Below, piece by piece: positions 15,830-24,416 of a stretch of DNA of 64,000 nucleotides. Below the pieces are notes generated by a model, which saw only the letters and a list, made by a program, of their open reading frames with translations, made no database searches and had not been told where the DNA came from. The position numbers and the translations under genes were made by a program. The DNA lies in NCBI RefSeq assembly GCF_013155375.1, contig NZ_JABJQY010000002.1, positions 124,001-188,000 of the forward strand, given 5' to 3'. The stretch's first letter is position 1. Every line of letters begins with the position of its first letter. The DNA comes from Nocardioides sp. zg-1308 (GTDB lineage Bacteria > Actinomycetota > Actinomycetes > Propionibacteriales > Nocardioidaceae).

Positions 15830-15872
15830 TCTGACCTGCGGAAACGTCAACCGTCAGACGTTGAAACGGAAC
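15830..15872. repeat. Right attachment-like site in ychF tail
   Basis: The core at 15852-15872 spans the ychF stop codon and last codons and matches 4669-4689 at 20 of 21 bases. A tctgacctgc motif lies 22 nt to its left at 15830. The identical block probably includes the strand-exchange site; its exact position cannot be read from sequence. Confidence 0.7.
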
Positions 15873-16930
15873 TCCACCACGTCGCCGTCGGCCATCACGT
15901 AGTCCTTGCCCTCCATGCGCACCCTGCCGGCCTCGCGGGCCTTGAGCATGGAGCCGGCGGACATCAGGTCGTCGAAGGAGACGACCTCGGCCTTGATGAA
16001 GCCCTTCTGGAAGTCGGTGTGGATGACGCCGGCCGCCTCGGGGGCCGTGGCGCCCTTCCGGATCGTCCAGGCCCGCGTCTCCTTGGGGCCCGCCGTCAGG
16101 TAGGTCTGCAGGCCGAGGGTGTCGAAGCCGACGCGGGCGAGCTGGTCGAGGCCGGACTCGGTGATGCCCATCTCGGCGAGCATCTCGTGCGCCATCTCGT
16201 CGTCGTCCATCTCGGCGAGATCGGCCTCGAACTTGGCGTCGAGGAAGATCGCCTCGGCCGGCGCCACGATCGCGCGCATCCGGTCCTTGAGCTCATCGTC
16301 GGCCAGCTCGTCGGCGTCGCAGTTGAAGACGTAGATGAACGGCTTGGCGGTGAGCAGCGACAGCTCGCGCAGGAGCGAGCGGTCGATGGCGGTGGCGGTG
16401 ATCGGGGTGCCCGACTCCAGCGCGTCCTTGGCGGCCTTCGCCGCCTCGAGGTTGGCGACGAGGTCCTTGACCTTGCGCGACTCCTTCTCGAGCCGGGCGA
16501 TCGCCTTCTCGACGGTCTCGAGGTCGGCGAAGATCAGCTCGGTCTGGATGGTCGAGATGTCGTTGGCCGGGTTGACCTCGCCGTCGACGTGGGTGACGTC
16601 CTCGTCGCGGAAGACGCGGGTGACCTGGCAGATGGCGGCCGACTCGCGGATGTGGGCGAGGAACTTGTTGCCCAGGCCCTCGCCCTGGGAGGCGCCGCGG
16701 ACGATGCCGGCGATGTCGACGAACTCCACCGTGGCGGGCAGCACCTTCGCCGACTCGAAGACCTCCGCGAGCTGCGGCAGCCGCTCGTCGGGGACGCCCA
16801 CGACGCCGACGTTGGGCTCGATCGTCGCGAACGGGTAGTTCGCCGCGAGGACGTCGTTCTTGGTCAGTGCGTTGAAGAGGGTCGACTTGCCCGCGTTGGG
16901 GAGACCGACGATGCCGATGGTGAGAGCCAC
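15854..16930 (-). CDS. ychF: Ribosome-binding ATPase YchF (Obg-like)
   Basis: The 358-residue protein is full length, with the G1 loop GLPNAGKSTLFNALT, the DIAGIVRGASQGEGLGNKFL switch region and the C-terminal TGS domain ending GDVVEFRFNV. YchF is a conserved P-loop NTPase that prefers ATP and associates with the ribosome. Its last six codons overlap the right attachment-like repeat of the integrative element, so integration leaves the protein intact. This is a housekeeping gene and an unusual integration target compared with tRNA genes. Confidence 0.97.
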   Translation of the reverse strand: MALTIGIVGLPNAGKSTLFNALTKNDVLAANYPFATIEPNVGVVGVPDERLPQLAEVFESAKVLPATVEFVDIAGIVRGASQGEGLGNKFLAHIRESAAICQVTRVFRDEDVTHVDGEVNPANDISTIQTELIFADLETVEKAIARLEKESRKVKDLVANLEAAKAAKDALESGTPITATAIDRSLLRELSLLTAKPFIYVFNCDADELADDELKDRMRAIVAPAEAIFLDAKFEADLAEMDDDEMAHEMLAEMGITESGLDQLARVGFDTLGLQTYLTAGPKETRAWTIRKGATAPEAAGVIHTDFQKGFIKAEVVSFDDLMSAGSMLKAREAGRVRMEGKDYVMADGDVVEFRFNV

Positions 16931-16975
16931 GGGCCGGGAGTCTACGGGCGGTCGGCGGTGGCCGACGAAAGCGCG

Positions 16976-17006
16976 GGAGGGCCCGGCCTGGTCGGCCGGG
17001 CCCTCC
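16976..17006 (-). terminator. Strong terminator hairpin
   Basis: A perfect 13-bp GC stem (16976-16988 with 16994-17006) has a 5-nt loop (tggtc). It lies 38 nt after the stop of the minus-strand metalloprotease gene and upstream of ychF, so it should end the protease transcript. Confidence 0.8.
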
Positions 17007-17044
17007 GTGGGCGTGACGCGTGGACGACGTCGTCCAGGCGGCGG

Positions 17045-17875
17045 TCAGGCGCCGTAGACCGCGCGGATCCCCGACCGGTCGGTGGTGGTCATCGAGAGGT
17101 TGCTCGACGAGCCGTTGCACTGCGGGTAGTGCATGATCGACGCCGAGTCGTACGGCGTCAGCGGGCGCCAGTTGTTGTCCTCGAAGCAGGTGCCGGCCTC
17201 GGGGCGGGTGTGCTCGTGGCGGAACCCGAGGCTGTGGCCGAGCTCGTGGGCCATGATGTTGCCCGGCGTCCAGGAGCCCGAGCTCATCAGCGAGGCCGCG
17301 TTGACCAGCACGTTGCGCTGGCTGTCGGGGCTGCTGGGGAAGAAGGCGCGGGCGATGTACTGCGTCGTGGTCGTCGGCTCGACCGAGAAGAGCACCGCGT
17401 TGTTGGTGGTGCGGCAGTTGGCGTCGGCCGAGGGGACGTAGGTGAAGTTCACTCCGGAGGAGGCGGCCTCCCACTGCGCGGCACCGCTGGCCATCGCGTT
17501 GACGATGTTGGTCTTCTGGGTGCCGAAGCTGTTGGACACGCAGTAGGTGAGGTTGCGCGCCTGGGTGGCCGACCACTTGTCGTCGCGGCCGTAGACCCGG
17601 TTGATGATGAGCTCGGACGACGGACCGTCGCCGGCCTGGTACTCGGCGATCATCTCGTCGTAGAAGGCCTGGAGCTCCTTGGTGCTGACGATGGTCTCGT
17701 CGCCGTTGACGACGTACTGGCCCGCGACGTCGCGGTAGGTCGAGGCCTGGAACTCGCCGAAGGTGGGGACCCGGTCCCGCGCCGGTGCCGCGGTGGCGGC
17801 GGGGGCGAGGGAGAAGGCGAGGGCGGCTGCTGCGGCGGTCGCGGTGGCGGCCCGCAGCATCATGCGGAGTGACAT
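17045..17875 (-). CDS. Secreted M57/astacin-like metalloprotease
   Basis: The 276-residue protein has a signal peptide (about 1-31, Ala-rich, cleaved near ATAAPA) and a metzincin zinc site HELGHSLGFRHEH followed by a Met-turn SIMHYPQCNG. Such enzymes cleave proteins outside the cell. The start at 17875 opens directly into the signal peptide; the longer frame upstream has no signal character. It is a close paralogue of the protein at 20196-21005, including an almost identical zinc-site region. The protease call is firm; M57 versus another metzincin family is less certain. Confidence 0.85.
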   Translation of the reverse strand: MSLRMMLRAATATAAAAALAFSLAPAATAAPARDRVPTFGEFQASTYRDVAGQYVVNGDETIVSTKELQAFYDEMIAEYQAGDGPSSELIINRVYGRDDKWSATQARNLTYCVSNSFGTQKTNIVNAMASGAAQWEAASSGVNFTYVPSADANCRTTNNAVLFSVEPTTTTQYIARAFFPSSPDSQRNVLVNAASLMSSGSWTPGNIMAHELGHSLGFRHEHTRPEAGTCFEDNNWRPLTPYDSASIMHYPQCNGSSSNLSMTTTDRSGIRAVYGA

Positions 17876-18093
17876 CTGGTTGTCCTTCTGGTGGTCATGG
17901 AGTGGGGGATGGCGCCTGCTCACCTCAACCCGACTAGACCACCTGGCGGAAGGCCTCTCCTGGCTCATGTGTGTGCACTGCACGAACCTGCAGAACGTCA
18001 CCGCGTGACGCATCCTTGCCACCGACTGCATACTTCTGCCGGAGGCGTGCGGGCACCGCGGTCGCGCGGGGCGCACCTGCAACACTCGGCGGC

Positions 18094-18597
18094 ATGAGTG
18101 ACGTGGGGGGTGGGCCGGTCCTGCGGGAGCCGGCCAACCGGGTCTCGCCGCAGGCGGTCCCGTTCTGGACGGTGTCGGCGCTGCTGGGCGACGCGGCGGT
18201 CGTCATCGCTGCCGCCGCGGCCTACTTCTTCATCCCCGACGTCCCCGGCTGGGTCGGGCTCGTCGTGCTGCTGATCGGTGTGCTCGCGGTCGCCCACGTC
18301 GTGCTGATGCCGCGCATCCGCTTCCGCGTGCACCGCTGGGAGGTCACCGACACCGCGGTGCACACCCGAGAGGGATGGATCGGACGGACCAGCCGGATCG
18401 CGCCGATCAGCCGCGTGCAGACCGTCGACTCCCGCCAGGGCGCCCTCATGCGGCTCTTCGGCCTGTCCTCGATCACCGTCACCACCGCGTCCGCAGCCGG
18501 CCCGATCACCGTCGACTGCCTCGACGCCGACACCGCACGCCACGTCGTGGCCCGGCTGACCGCGATCACCGCGGCGAGCGAGGACGACGCGACGTGA
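18094..18597 (+). CDS. Bacterial PH-domain membrane protein (YdbS-like)
   Basis: The 167-residue protein has two membrane helices (about 32-50 and 55-75) followed by a bPH_2 domain (HRWEVTDTAVHTREGWIGRT, RVQTVDSRQGALMRLFGLSS). It is a YdbS-type partner of the larger YdbT-like protein encoded next. The stop overlaps the next start (GTGA), so the two are co-translated. Related pairs in Bacillus are linked to membrane stress resistance; function here is inferred. Confidence 0.85.
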   Translation: MSDVGGGPVLREPANRVSPQAVPFWTVSALLGDAAVVIAAAAAYFFIPDVPGWVGLVVLLIGVLAVAHVVLMPRIRFRVHRWEVTDTAVHTREGWIGRTSRIAPISRVQTVDSRQGALMRLFGLSSITVTTASAAGPITVDCLDADTARHVVARLTAITAASEDDAT

Positions 18598-20135
18598 TCC
18601 CCGCCCCCGGCTCCCCCGGCGAGGGCTGGGCCCGGCTGAGCCCGCGCAAGCTCCTCCTCGACCCGGTCAAGGCCGTCGGCCAGGCGCTGGTGCCCGTCGT
18701 CGTGGCGCTCATCGGCATCAGCCGCAGCGACATGCGCTTCTGGCCGCTGGTCTTCCCCGTCCTCATCATCGGCCCGATCCTCTTCGGCGCGCTGCCCTGG
18801 CTGACCACGCACTACCGACTCACCGACACCCAGATCCAGGTGCGGCGCGGGCTGCTCAACAAGAACACCTCGACCGCGCCCCTCGACCGCGTGCGCAGCG
18901 TCGACCTCGAGGCCTCGCTGCTCCATCGCGTCCTCGGACTGCAGAAGGTGCAGATCGGCACGGGCGTCGACGACGACCGCATCACGCTCGACGCGCTGGC
19001 CGCCGCCGACGCCCACGCCCTGCGTACGACGCTGCTGCACCGGCGCACCCAGGCCGAGGTCGCCGTGCCGGCAGCCGGCGCGGAGCCGGCGGGGGCGCCG
19101 ACGACTCCCCCGGCACCTCCGCCGGCCCCCGCGCCCGTGGTGCTCGCCCGGATCGACTGGTCGTGGCTGCGCTTCGCGCCCTTCAGCCTCAGCCGGCTCG
19201 TGCTGCTGGCCGGCGCGGTCGGCGTGGTGTCGCAGTTCGGCGACGACCTGCCGATCTGGAACGAGGAGACGGCCACCTCCGTGTGGGAGTGGGTCACCCA
19301 GTTCGCCATCGCCGCGGTCGCGGTCGTCCTCGCCGCAGGCGGCCTCGCGCTGTGGCTCGTCGTGTCGATCTCCGGCTACGTCGTGCAGTGGTGGAGCTTC
19401 CTCCTGGTCCGCGAGCACGGCTCGCTGCACCTCACCTCCGGGTTGTTCACCACCCGCTCCATCACCGTGGAGGAGGCCAAGGTCCGCGGGGTCGAGATGA
19501 CCGAGCCGGTGCTGATGCGGATCGTCGGCGGCGCCGAGCTGTCCACGCTCGCCACCGGCGTCGAGAGCGGTGTCACGCAGGTCCTGCCGCCGTGCCCGCG
19601 GGCGGTCGCGGTCGGCGTCGGCGAGGAGGTGCTCGAGCACCGCGGGCCGCTGACCGACGCCCTCACCGAGCACGGACCGCAGGCCCGCCGGCGCGCGTGG
19701 TTCCGGCAGCTGCGGCTCGCGCTGGACGTCGTGGTCGTCGCGGCGGTGGCCTGGTGGTTCCTCGACTTCTCGTGGTGGTGGGTCGCGGCCCTGGCCGTCG
19801 TCCTGCTCGTGCTGGCCGCGGCGGTGGGCGAGGCGTCGTACCGCCATCTCGGGCACGCGCTCTCCGACGGCCACCTCGTTGCGGGCAGCGGCACGCTCGC
19901 CCGCATCCGCACGGTGCTGGAGACCGACGGGATCATCGGGTGGGTCGTCGACCAGTCGTGGTGGCAGCGCCGGATCGGGCTCGCGGACCTCACCGCGACG
20001 ACGGCCGCCGGGCACGAGCGCGTGCTCGTGCGCGACGTACGCCTGGACGTGGCGGTGGCACTGGCCGACCGGGCGACGCCCGGCCTGCTGACGCCGTTCG
20101 TCTCCCGGGCACCGGCCGAGCCCGTCCGGACATGA
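18594..20135 (+). CDS. Bacterial PH-domain membrane protein (YdbT-like)
   Basis: From the GTG at 18594 the product has 513 residues with repeated units of paired membrane helices plus a bPH_2 domain: after THYRLTDTQIQVRRGLLNKN, again at LLVREHGSLHLTSGLFTTR, and a degenerate third copy near the C-terminus. A Pro/Ala-rich linker (about residues 155-185) separates the first and second units. It is coupled to the small PH-domain gene upstream, matching the YdbS-YdbT arrangement. The two genes lie on the plus strand between two minus-strand metalloprotease paralogues. Confidence 0.85.
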   Translation: MIPAPGSPGEGWARLSPRKLLLDPVKAVGQALVPVVVALIGISRSDMRFWPLVFPVLIIGPILFGALPWLTTHYRLTDTQIQVRRGLLNKNTSTAPLDRVRSVDLEASLLHRVLGLQKVQIGTGVDDDRITLDALAAADAHALRTTLLHRRTQAEVAVPAAGAEPAGAPTTPPAPPPAPAPVVLARIDWSWLRFAPFSLSRLVLLAGAVGVVSQFGDDLPIWNEETATSVWEWVTQFAIAAVAVVLAAGGLALWLVVSISGYVVQWWSFLLVREHGSLHLTSGLFTTRSITVEEAKVRGVEMTEPVLMRIVGGAELSTLATGVESGVTQVLPPCPRAVAVGVGEEVLEHRGPLTDALTEHGPQARRRAWFRQLRLALDVVVVAAVAWWFLDFSWWWVAALAVVLLVLAAAVGEASYRHLGHALSDGHLVAGSGTLARIRTVLETDGIIGWVVDQSWWQRRIGLADLTATTAAGHERVLVRDVRLDVAVALADRATPGLLTPFVSRAPAEPVRT

Positions 20136-20140
20136 CGAAC

Positions 20141-20167
20141 GCCCCCTCCGCTCGGGACGAAGGGGGC
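20141..20167. terminator. Bidirectional terminator hairpin
   Basis: A 7-bp stem (gccccct at 20141, agggggc at 20161) with a 13-nt loop lies between convergent genes (PH-domain protein ending 20135 and metalloprotease ending 20196). It may stop both transcripts. Confidence 0.6.
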
Positions 20168-20195
20168 GCTCGCGCCTGAGGGTGACGCTACGCGG

Positions 20196-21005
20196 TCAGG
20201 CCCCGTAGAGGGAGGCCACTCCGGCGCGGTCGGTGGCGGTCATGCTGAGGTTCGCGGACGTCCCGTTGCACTGGGGGTAGTGCATGATCGACGAGGAGTC
20301 GTACGGCGTCAGCGGGCGCCAGCTGTTGTCCTCGAAGCAGGTGCCGGCCTCGGGACGGGTGTGCTCGTGGCGGAAGCCCAGCGTGTGACCGAGCTCGTGG
20401 CCGATGATGTTGGTCGGCGTCCACGAGCCCGAGGTCCAGATCGAGTCGTCGATGAGCACGTTGCGCGAGCGCTTGGGCGTGCTGGGGAAGAACGCGCGGG
20501 CGATGTACTGCGAGGTCTGGACCGGCTCCACGGAGAAGACGACCGACTTGTTGCGGGTGGTGCAGCTGGCGTCCTGCGCCGGGACGTGGATGAAGTCGAC
20601 GGCCGAGGCGTCCTCCCACAGCTGCGCGCCGCTGGCCATCGCGCTGACGATGTCGGCGTAGCGGGTGCCGAACTTGGTGCTCACGCAGTAGGTCAGGTTG
20701 CGCGCCTCGGTGGCCGTCCACCTGTCGTCGACGCCCCCGACGGTGTTGACCACGAGGCCGTTCTCGATGGCCTCCTCGGAGCCCTCGACCATGCGGTCGT
20801 AGTAGGCCTTGAGGTCACCGGTGGTCCCGACCGGCTCGTCGCCGTTGACGATGTACTGGCGGTCCGCGTCCTGGTAGGCGGAGGCCTGGTACTCCGAGAA
20901 CGTCGGGATGTCCGTGTCGGGAGCGGCCAGTGCCGGGGAGGCGAGGGCCGCGCCGAGGAGTGCGGTGGTGCCGAGGGCGATCGCCCCGAGTCGACTGCGC
21001 TGCAT
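20196..21005 (-). CDS. Secreted M57/astacin-like metalloprotease (paralogue)
   Basis: The 269-residue protein has a signal peptide (about 1-27, ending SPALAAP) and the same zinc motif HELGHTLGFRHEH and Met-turn SIMHYPQCNG as the enzyme at 17045-17875. Both begin the mature part with a similar TFSEYQASAYQD / TFGEFQASTYRD segment, so they arose by duplication. The long frame upstream of 21005 is a shadow of xth. Probable extracellular protease; substrate unknown. Confidence 0.85.
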   Translation of the reverse strand: MQRSRLGAIALGTTALLGAALASPALAAPDTDIPTFSEYQASAYQDADRQYIVNGDEPVGTTGDLKAYYDRMVEGSEEAIENGLVVNTVGGVDDRWTATEARNLTYCVSTKFGTRYADIVSAMASGAQLWEDASAVDFIHVPAQDASCTTRNKSVVFSVEPVQTSQYIARAFFPSTPKRSRNVLIDDSIWTSGSWTPTNIIGHELGHTLGFRHEHTRPEAGTCFEDNSWRPLTPYDSSSIMHYPQCNGTSANLSMTATDRAGVASLYGA

Positions 21006-21146
21006 GCTGGTTCTTCTCTCGCGGAGGGGATGGGCACACTCCGTCCCGGAGAGTCGAGCAGGTGGGCACGAGTTCCCGAGACAGGTGCGTGCCGTCGAAC
21101 CTCCCCCGTCGCGCTGACCTTGTACAGCCTTCCTTAGGGTGAAGGG

Positions 21147-21926
21147 GTGCGCATCGCGACCTGGAACGTCAACTCCCTCCGCTCCCGCATCGACCGGGTG
21201 GAGGCCTTCGTGCAGCGGCACGAGATCGACGTCCTGGCGCTCCAGGAGACCAAGGCGCGCGAGGACCAGCTGCCGCTGATGGGGCTGCAGGCGCTGGGCT
21301 ACGACATCGCGGTCGCCGGACTCAACCAGTGGAACGGCGTCGCGATCCTCTCGCGCGTCGGGCTGGAGGACGTCGAGACCGGCTTCGCCGGCCAGCCGCC
21401 GTACGGCGACCCTGCCGCACCGGAGTCGCGGGCCATCGGCGCCACCTGCGGCGGGGTGCGCGTCTGGTCGCTCTACGTCCCCAACGGCCGCAAGCCCGAC
21501 GACCCGCACTACGTCTACAAGCTCGACTGGCTCGCGCGGCTCCGCGACACCGCGAGCGGCTGGCTGGACGGGCAGACCGCGCTGGTCGGTGACTGGAACA
21601 TCTGTCCCACCGACGACGACGTCTTCGACCCCGCGCAGTTCCGCAAGTCGACCCACGTCACGCCGCCGGAGCGGGCTGCGTTCCAGGCGTTCCTCGACGA
21701 CGGCTGGGCCGAGACCACCCGCGCCCACGCGCCGGGCTACACCTACTGGGACTACTACCGGCAGCGCTTCGAGCGCGACCGCGGTCTCAAGATCGACTTC
21801 GTCCTCGCCTCGCCGACCCTCGCGTCACGGGTGAGCGGTGCGTTCATCGACCGCGACGAGCGCGACCCGGCCCAGGGCACCGGCTCGCCGTCCGACCACG
21901 CGCCGGTGGTCGTCGACCTCGACTGA
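21147..21926 (+). CDS. xth: Exodeoxyribonuclease III
   Basis: The 259-residue protein starts with GTG behind GGTGAAGGG. All core motifs of the endonuclease/exonuclease/phosphatase fold are present: TWNVNSLR, LALQETKA, SLYVPNGRK, GDWNI, KIDFVLASP and GSPSDHAPVV. It removes 3' blocks and cuts abasic sites in base-excision repair. It is monocistronic; the upstream protease is divergent. Confidence 0.95.
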   Translation: MRIATWNVNSLRSRIDRVEAFVQRHEIDVLALQETKAREDQLPLMGLQALGYDIAVAGLNQWNGVAILSRVGLEDVETGFAGQPPYGDPAAPESRAIGATCGGVRVWSLYVPNGRKPDDPHYVYKLDWLARLRDTASGWLDGQTALVGDWNICPTDDDVFDPAQFRKSTHVTPPERAAFQAFLDDGWAETTRAHAPGYTYWDYYRQRFERDRGLKIDFVLASPTLASRVSGAFIDRDERDPAQGTGSPSDHAPVVVDLD

Positions 21927-21943
21927 GGCCCGCCTCGGCGGCG

Positions 21944-23266
21944 TCACATCACGCCGGCCGAGGGAGCCGGGGTCGGCTGCGGCGTCCTGCGGACGGCGTA
22001 CGACATGAGCGCGGCGACGGCGCACAGCCCGGCCGCTGCGTAGAACGCCGGGTCGTAGCCGCCCGTGACGTCGCGCACGACACCGGCGCCGGTCGCTGCG
22101 ACCGCCGCGCCGACCTGGTGGCTGGCGAACACCCAGCCGAAGACGATCGGCCCGGTGGCGGCGCCGAAGTGCTCACGGCAGAGCGCGACCGTCGGCGGCA
22201 CCGTCGCGACCCAGTCGAGGCCGTAGACGATGATGAAGACCCACATGCTCGGCTGCACGTGCGGCGACATCAGCGCCGGCAGCGTCATCAGCCCGACGCC
22301 GCGCAGGGCGTAATAGCCGACGAGCAGAATCCTCGGGTCGACCTTGTCGGTGAGCCAGCCCGACGCGATCGTGCCCACCACGTCGAAGATCCCGACGACG
22401 GCGAGCAGGGACGCCGCGGCGGTGGCGGGCATCCCGTGGTCGTGCGCGGCCGGCACGAAGTGCGTCGCGATGAGGCCGTTGGTGGTCATCCCGCAGATCG
22501 CGAACCCGCCGGAGAGCAGCCAGAAGGTACGGCTGCGAGCGGCGTCCTTGAGCACCGACAGGGCGCGTCCGGCGCTCGAGCCCACCTGCTGGTGGGGCGG
22601 CGGGCCGGGGTCGGCGTCGGTGGCGCCGAGGGCGCGCAGGCCCAGGTCGGCGGGGTGGTTGCGCAGGAAGAGCAGCACCAGCGGGACGACGGCGAGGGCG
22701 GCCCCGGCGGCCAGCAGCGCCGCGGTGCGCCAGCCGTGCTCGGTCGCCAGCCAGGCGACCACCGGCAGGAAGATCAGCTGGCCGGTGGCGTTGCCGGCGG
22801 TGAGGATGCCGCTCACCAGTCCGCGACGCGCCACGAACCAGCGACTGGTGATGGTCGCGACGAAGGCCATCGACATCGACCCGGTGCCGATGCCGACGAG
22901 CAGCCCCCAGCACAGGATGAGCTGCCACGGCTCCGTCATGAAGACGGTGAGGCCGCTGCCCACGGCGACCATGACGAGCGCGAAGGTCACCACCGGCCGC
23001 ACGCCGAAGCGGTCCATCAGGGCGGCGGCGAAGGGCGACATCAGCCCGAAGAGCATGAGGTTGAGGGAGACCGCCGAGCCGATGAGGCCGCGGGACCAGC
23101 CGAACTCGTCGTGCAGCGGCTCGACCAGCACGCCCGGCACCGAGCGGAACGCGGCGGCGCCGACCAGGGTCACGAACGCGACCGAGGCCACGATCCAGGC
23201 CCAGTGGACGGGCTGCGGTCGGGCGAGGGTGGCCTCGGGCCCGCGCGGGCTCGGCGGGGTCGTCAT
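21944..23266 (-). CDS. MFS transporter
   Basis: The 440-residue protein has twelve predicted membrane helices in two halves separated by a polar loop (about 205-235), with the MFS loop motif DRFGVRP after helix 2. It resembles the oxalate/formate and monocarboxylate antiporter-like group (WAWIVASVAFVTLVGAAAF start). I took the ATG at 23266; GTG at 23278 is an alternative. It is divergent from a GlxA-type regulator, which probably controls it. Substrate unknown. Confidence 0.88.
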   Translation of the reverse strand: MTTPPSPRGPEATLARPQPVHWAWIVASVAFVTLVGAAAFRSVPGVLVEPLHDEFGWSRGLIGSAVSLNLMLFGLMSPFAAALMDRFGVRPVVTFALVMVAVGSGLTVFMTEPWQLILCWGLLVGIGTGSMSMAFVATITSRWFVARRGLVSGILTAGNATGQLIFLPVVAWLATEHGWRTAALLAAGAALAVVPLVLLFLRNHPADLGLRALGATDADPGPPPHQQVGSSAGRALSVLKDAARSRTFWLLSGGFAICGMTTNGLIATHFVPAAHDHGMPATAAASLLAVVGIFDVVGTIASGWLTDKVDPRILLVGYYALRGVGLMTLPALMSPHVQPSMWVFIIVYGLDWVATVPPTVALCREHFGAATGPIVFGWVFASHQVGAAVAATGAGVVRDVTGGYDPAFYAAAGLCAVAALMSYAVRRTPQPTPAPSAGVM

Positions 23267-23316
23267 CGTCACGGACACCAGTCTCGGGCCTTTGCTCCAC
23301 GGCTCACGAGTGGCCG

Positions 23317-23330
23317 ACATGCCAACATGT
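23317..23330. promoter_or_regulatory. Operator-like palindrome in divergent promoter
   Basis: acatg-ccaa-catgt is a perfect 5-bp inverted repeat, 15 nt before the start of the GlxA-type regulator and 50 nt before the MFS start. It is a candidate binding site for the regulator. Confidence 0.4.
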
Positions 23331-23344
23331 GAAAGAATCCGGCC

Positions 23345-24376
23345 ATGCCGTCCCCTCCCCCACCGCACCGCGTCGTCGTCCTGGCCATCGCACCGGTGAT
23401 CGGCTATGACCTGACGATCCCGCCGCAGGTGTTCTGCGAGGCGGTGGACGACGACGACCACCCGCTCTACGACATCCAGGTGGTGAGCGTGGACGGCGCG
23501 CCCGTGGCCTCCTCCCGCGGCTACGCGATCGTCCCCTCCGCCGGCGCCGAGGCCCTCGCGACCGCGCAGACGGTGGTCATCCCCGGCACCCAGGTCACCG
23601 GTCCCCGGCGCGACGGCACCCTCCCCGACGATCTGCGCGCGGCACTGGCATCGGTGCCGGACGACGCCCGCTGGGTGTCGATCTGCACCGGGGCCTTCGT
23701 CCTGGCCGCGGCCGGGATCCTCGACGGGCACCGTGCCACCACGCACTGGAAGTACGCCGACGACTTCCGCCGGCTCTACCCCGCCGCGGCGCTCGACGAG
23801 GACGTCCTCTTCACCGACGACGGGCGAGTGCTCACGTCGGCGGGGCTCAGCGCGGGCCTCGACCTGTGCCTCCATGTCGTCCGCACCGACCACGGCACTG
23901 CTGTCGCCAACGCCGTCGCGCGGCACCTGGTGGTGCCGCCCTGGCGTGACGGCGGCCAGGCGCAGTACATCGAGCGCCACGTCCCCAGCCGCGCCGACGA
24001 GACGACCGGCGACGTACGCGCCTGGGCGCAGGCGCACCTCGACCAGCAGCTCGACGTCGCCACGCTCGCGCGGCAGGCAGCGATGAGCGTGCGCACCTTC
24101 ACCCGGCGGTTCCGCGCCGAGACCGGCCTCTCCCCCGGCGCGTGGGTCACCCAGCAGCGGATCCGGCACGCGCAGCACCTGCTCGAGGCCACCGACCTCA
24201 CGGTGGACCAGGTGGCGACGCAAGCCGGGATGGGCACGGCGGCGTCGCTGCGCCAGCACCTCCGCGCCAGCGTCGGCGTCTCGCCCTCGGCCTACCGGCG
24301 TACGTTCCGGGGCGCTCCCGTCGTCCCTCCTCTCGGCGCTCCTCTGGTCACTCCCCTCGTGACGACGGACGCCTGA
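23345..24376 (+). CDS. GlxA-type DJ-1/AraC transcriptional regulator
   Basis: The 343-residue protein joins a DJ-1/PfpI-like sensor domain (about 8-175, with SICTGAFVLAAAG around the nucleophile-elbow Cys) to two AraC helix-turn-helix motifs (about 225-320; LATLARQAAMS replaced here by VATLARQAAMSVRTFTRRF, and VDQVATQAGMGTAASLRQH). The C-terminal tail is a Pro/Leu/Val-rich repeat (PPLGAPLVTPLVT). It probably activates the divergent MFS gene in response to a small molecule or oxidant. Effector unknown. Confidence 0.88.
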   Translation: MPSPPPPHRVVVLAIAPVIGYDLTIPPQVFCEAVDDDDHPLYDIQVVSVDGAPVASSRGYAIVPSAGAEALATAQTVVIPGTQVTGPRRDGTLPDDLRAALASVPDDARWVSICTGAFVLAAAGILDGHRATTHWKYADDFRRLYPAAALDEDVLFTDDGRVLTSAGLSAGLDLCLHVVRTDHGTAVANAVARHLVVPPWRDGGQAQYIERHVPSRADETTGDVRAWAQAHLDQQLDVATLARQAAMSVRTFTRRFRAETGLSPGAWVTQQRIRHAQHLLEATDLTVDQVATQAGMGTAASLRQHLRASVGVSPSAYRRTFRGAPVVPPLGAPLVTPLVTTDA

Positions 24377-24416
24377 GGTCCCATCCACTGTCGGTCCACG
24401 CGGTCATGCTGGGGCC

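Larger units (their letters stand above)
4669..15872. mobile_element. Integrative element in ychF 3' end
   Basis: A 21-bp direct repeat (4669-4689 and 15852-15872, 20 of 21 identical) bounds about 11.2 kb. The right copy is the last codons of ychF (FRFNV-stop). The left copy encodes the same residues with one synonymous change. A tyrosine integrase ends 39 nt from the right repeat, and an excisionase-like gene, a toxin-antitoxin pair and several unknown genes lie inside. The catabolic cargo is a D-tartrate uptake and dehydration module. No conjugation or capsid genes are present, so it is probably a mobilisable or defective genomic island. Confidence 0.75.

Noticed and set aside
15824..17872. 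682-codon plus-strand frame across ychF and the metalloprotease
   Set aside because: It covers two real minus-strand genes and is a high-GC antisense artefact.
18222..20015. 597-codon minus-strand frame over the PH-domain genes
   Set aside because: It is composed of His/Arg/Asp-rich low complexity, typical of antisense frames. The plus-strand genes have conserved domains and coupled starts.
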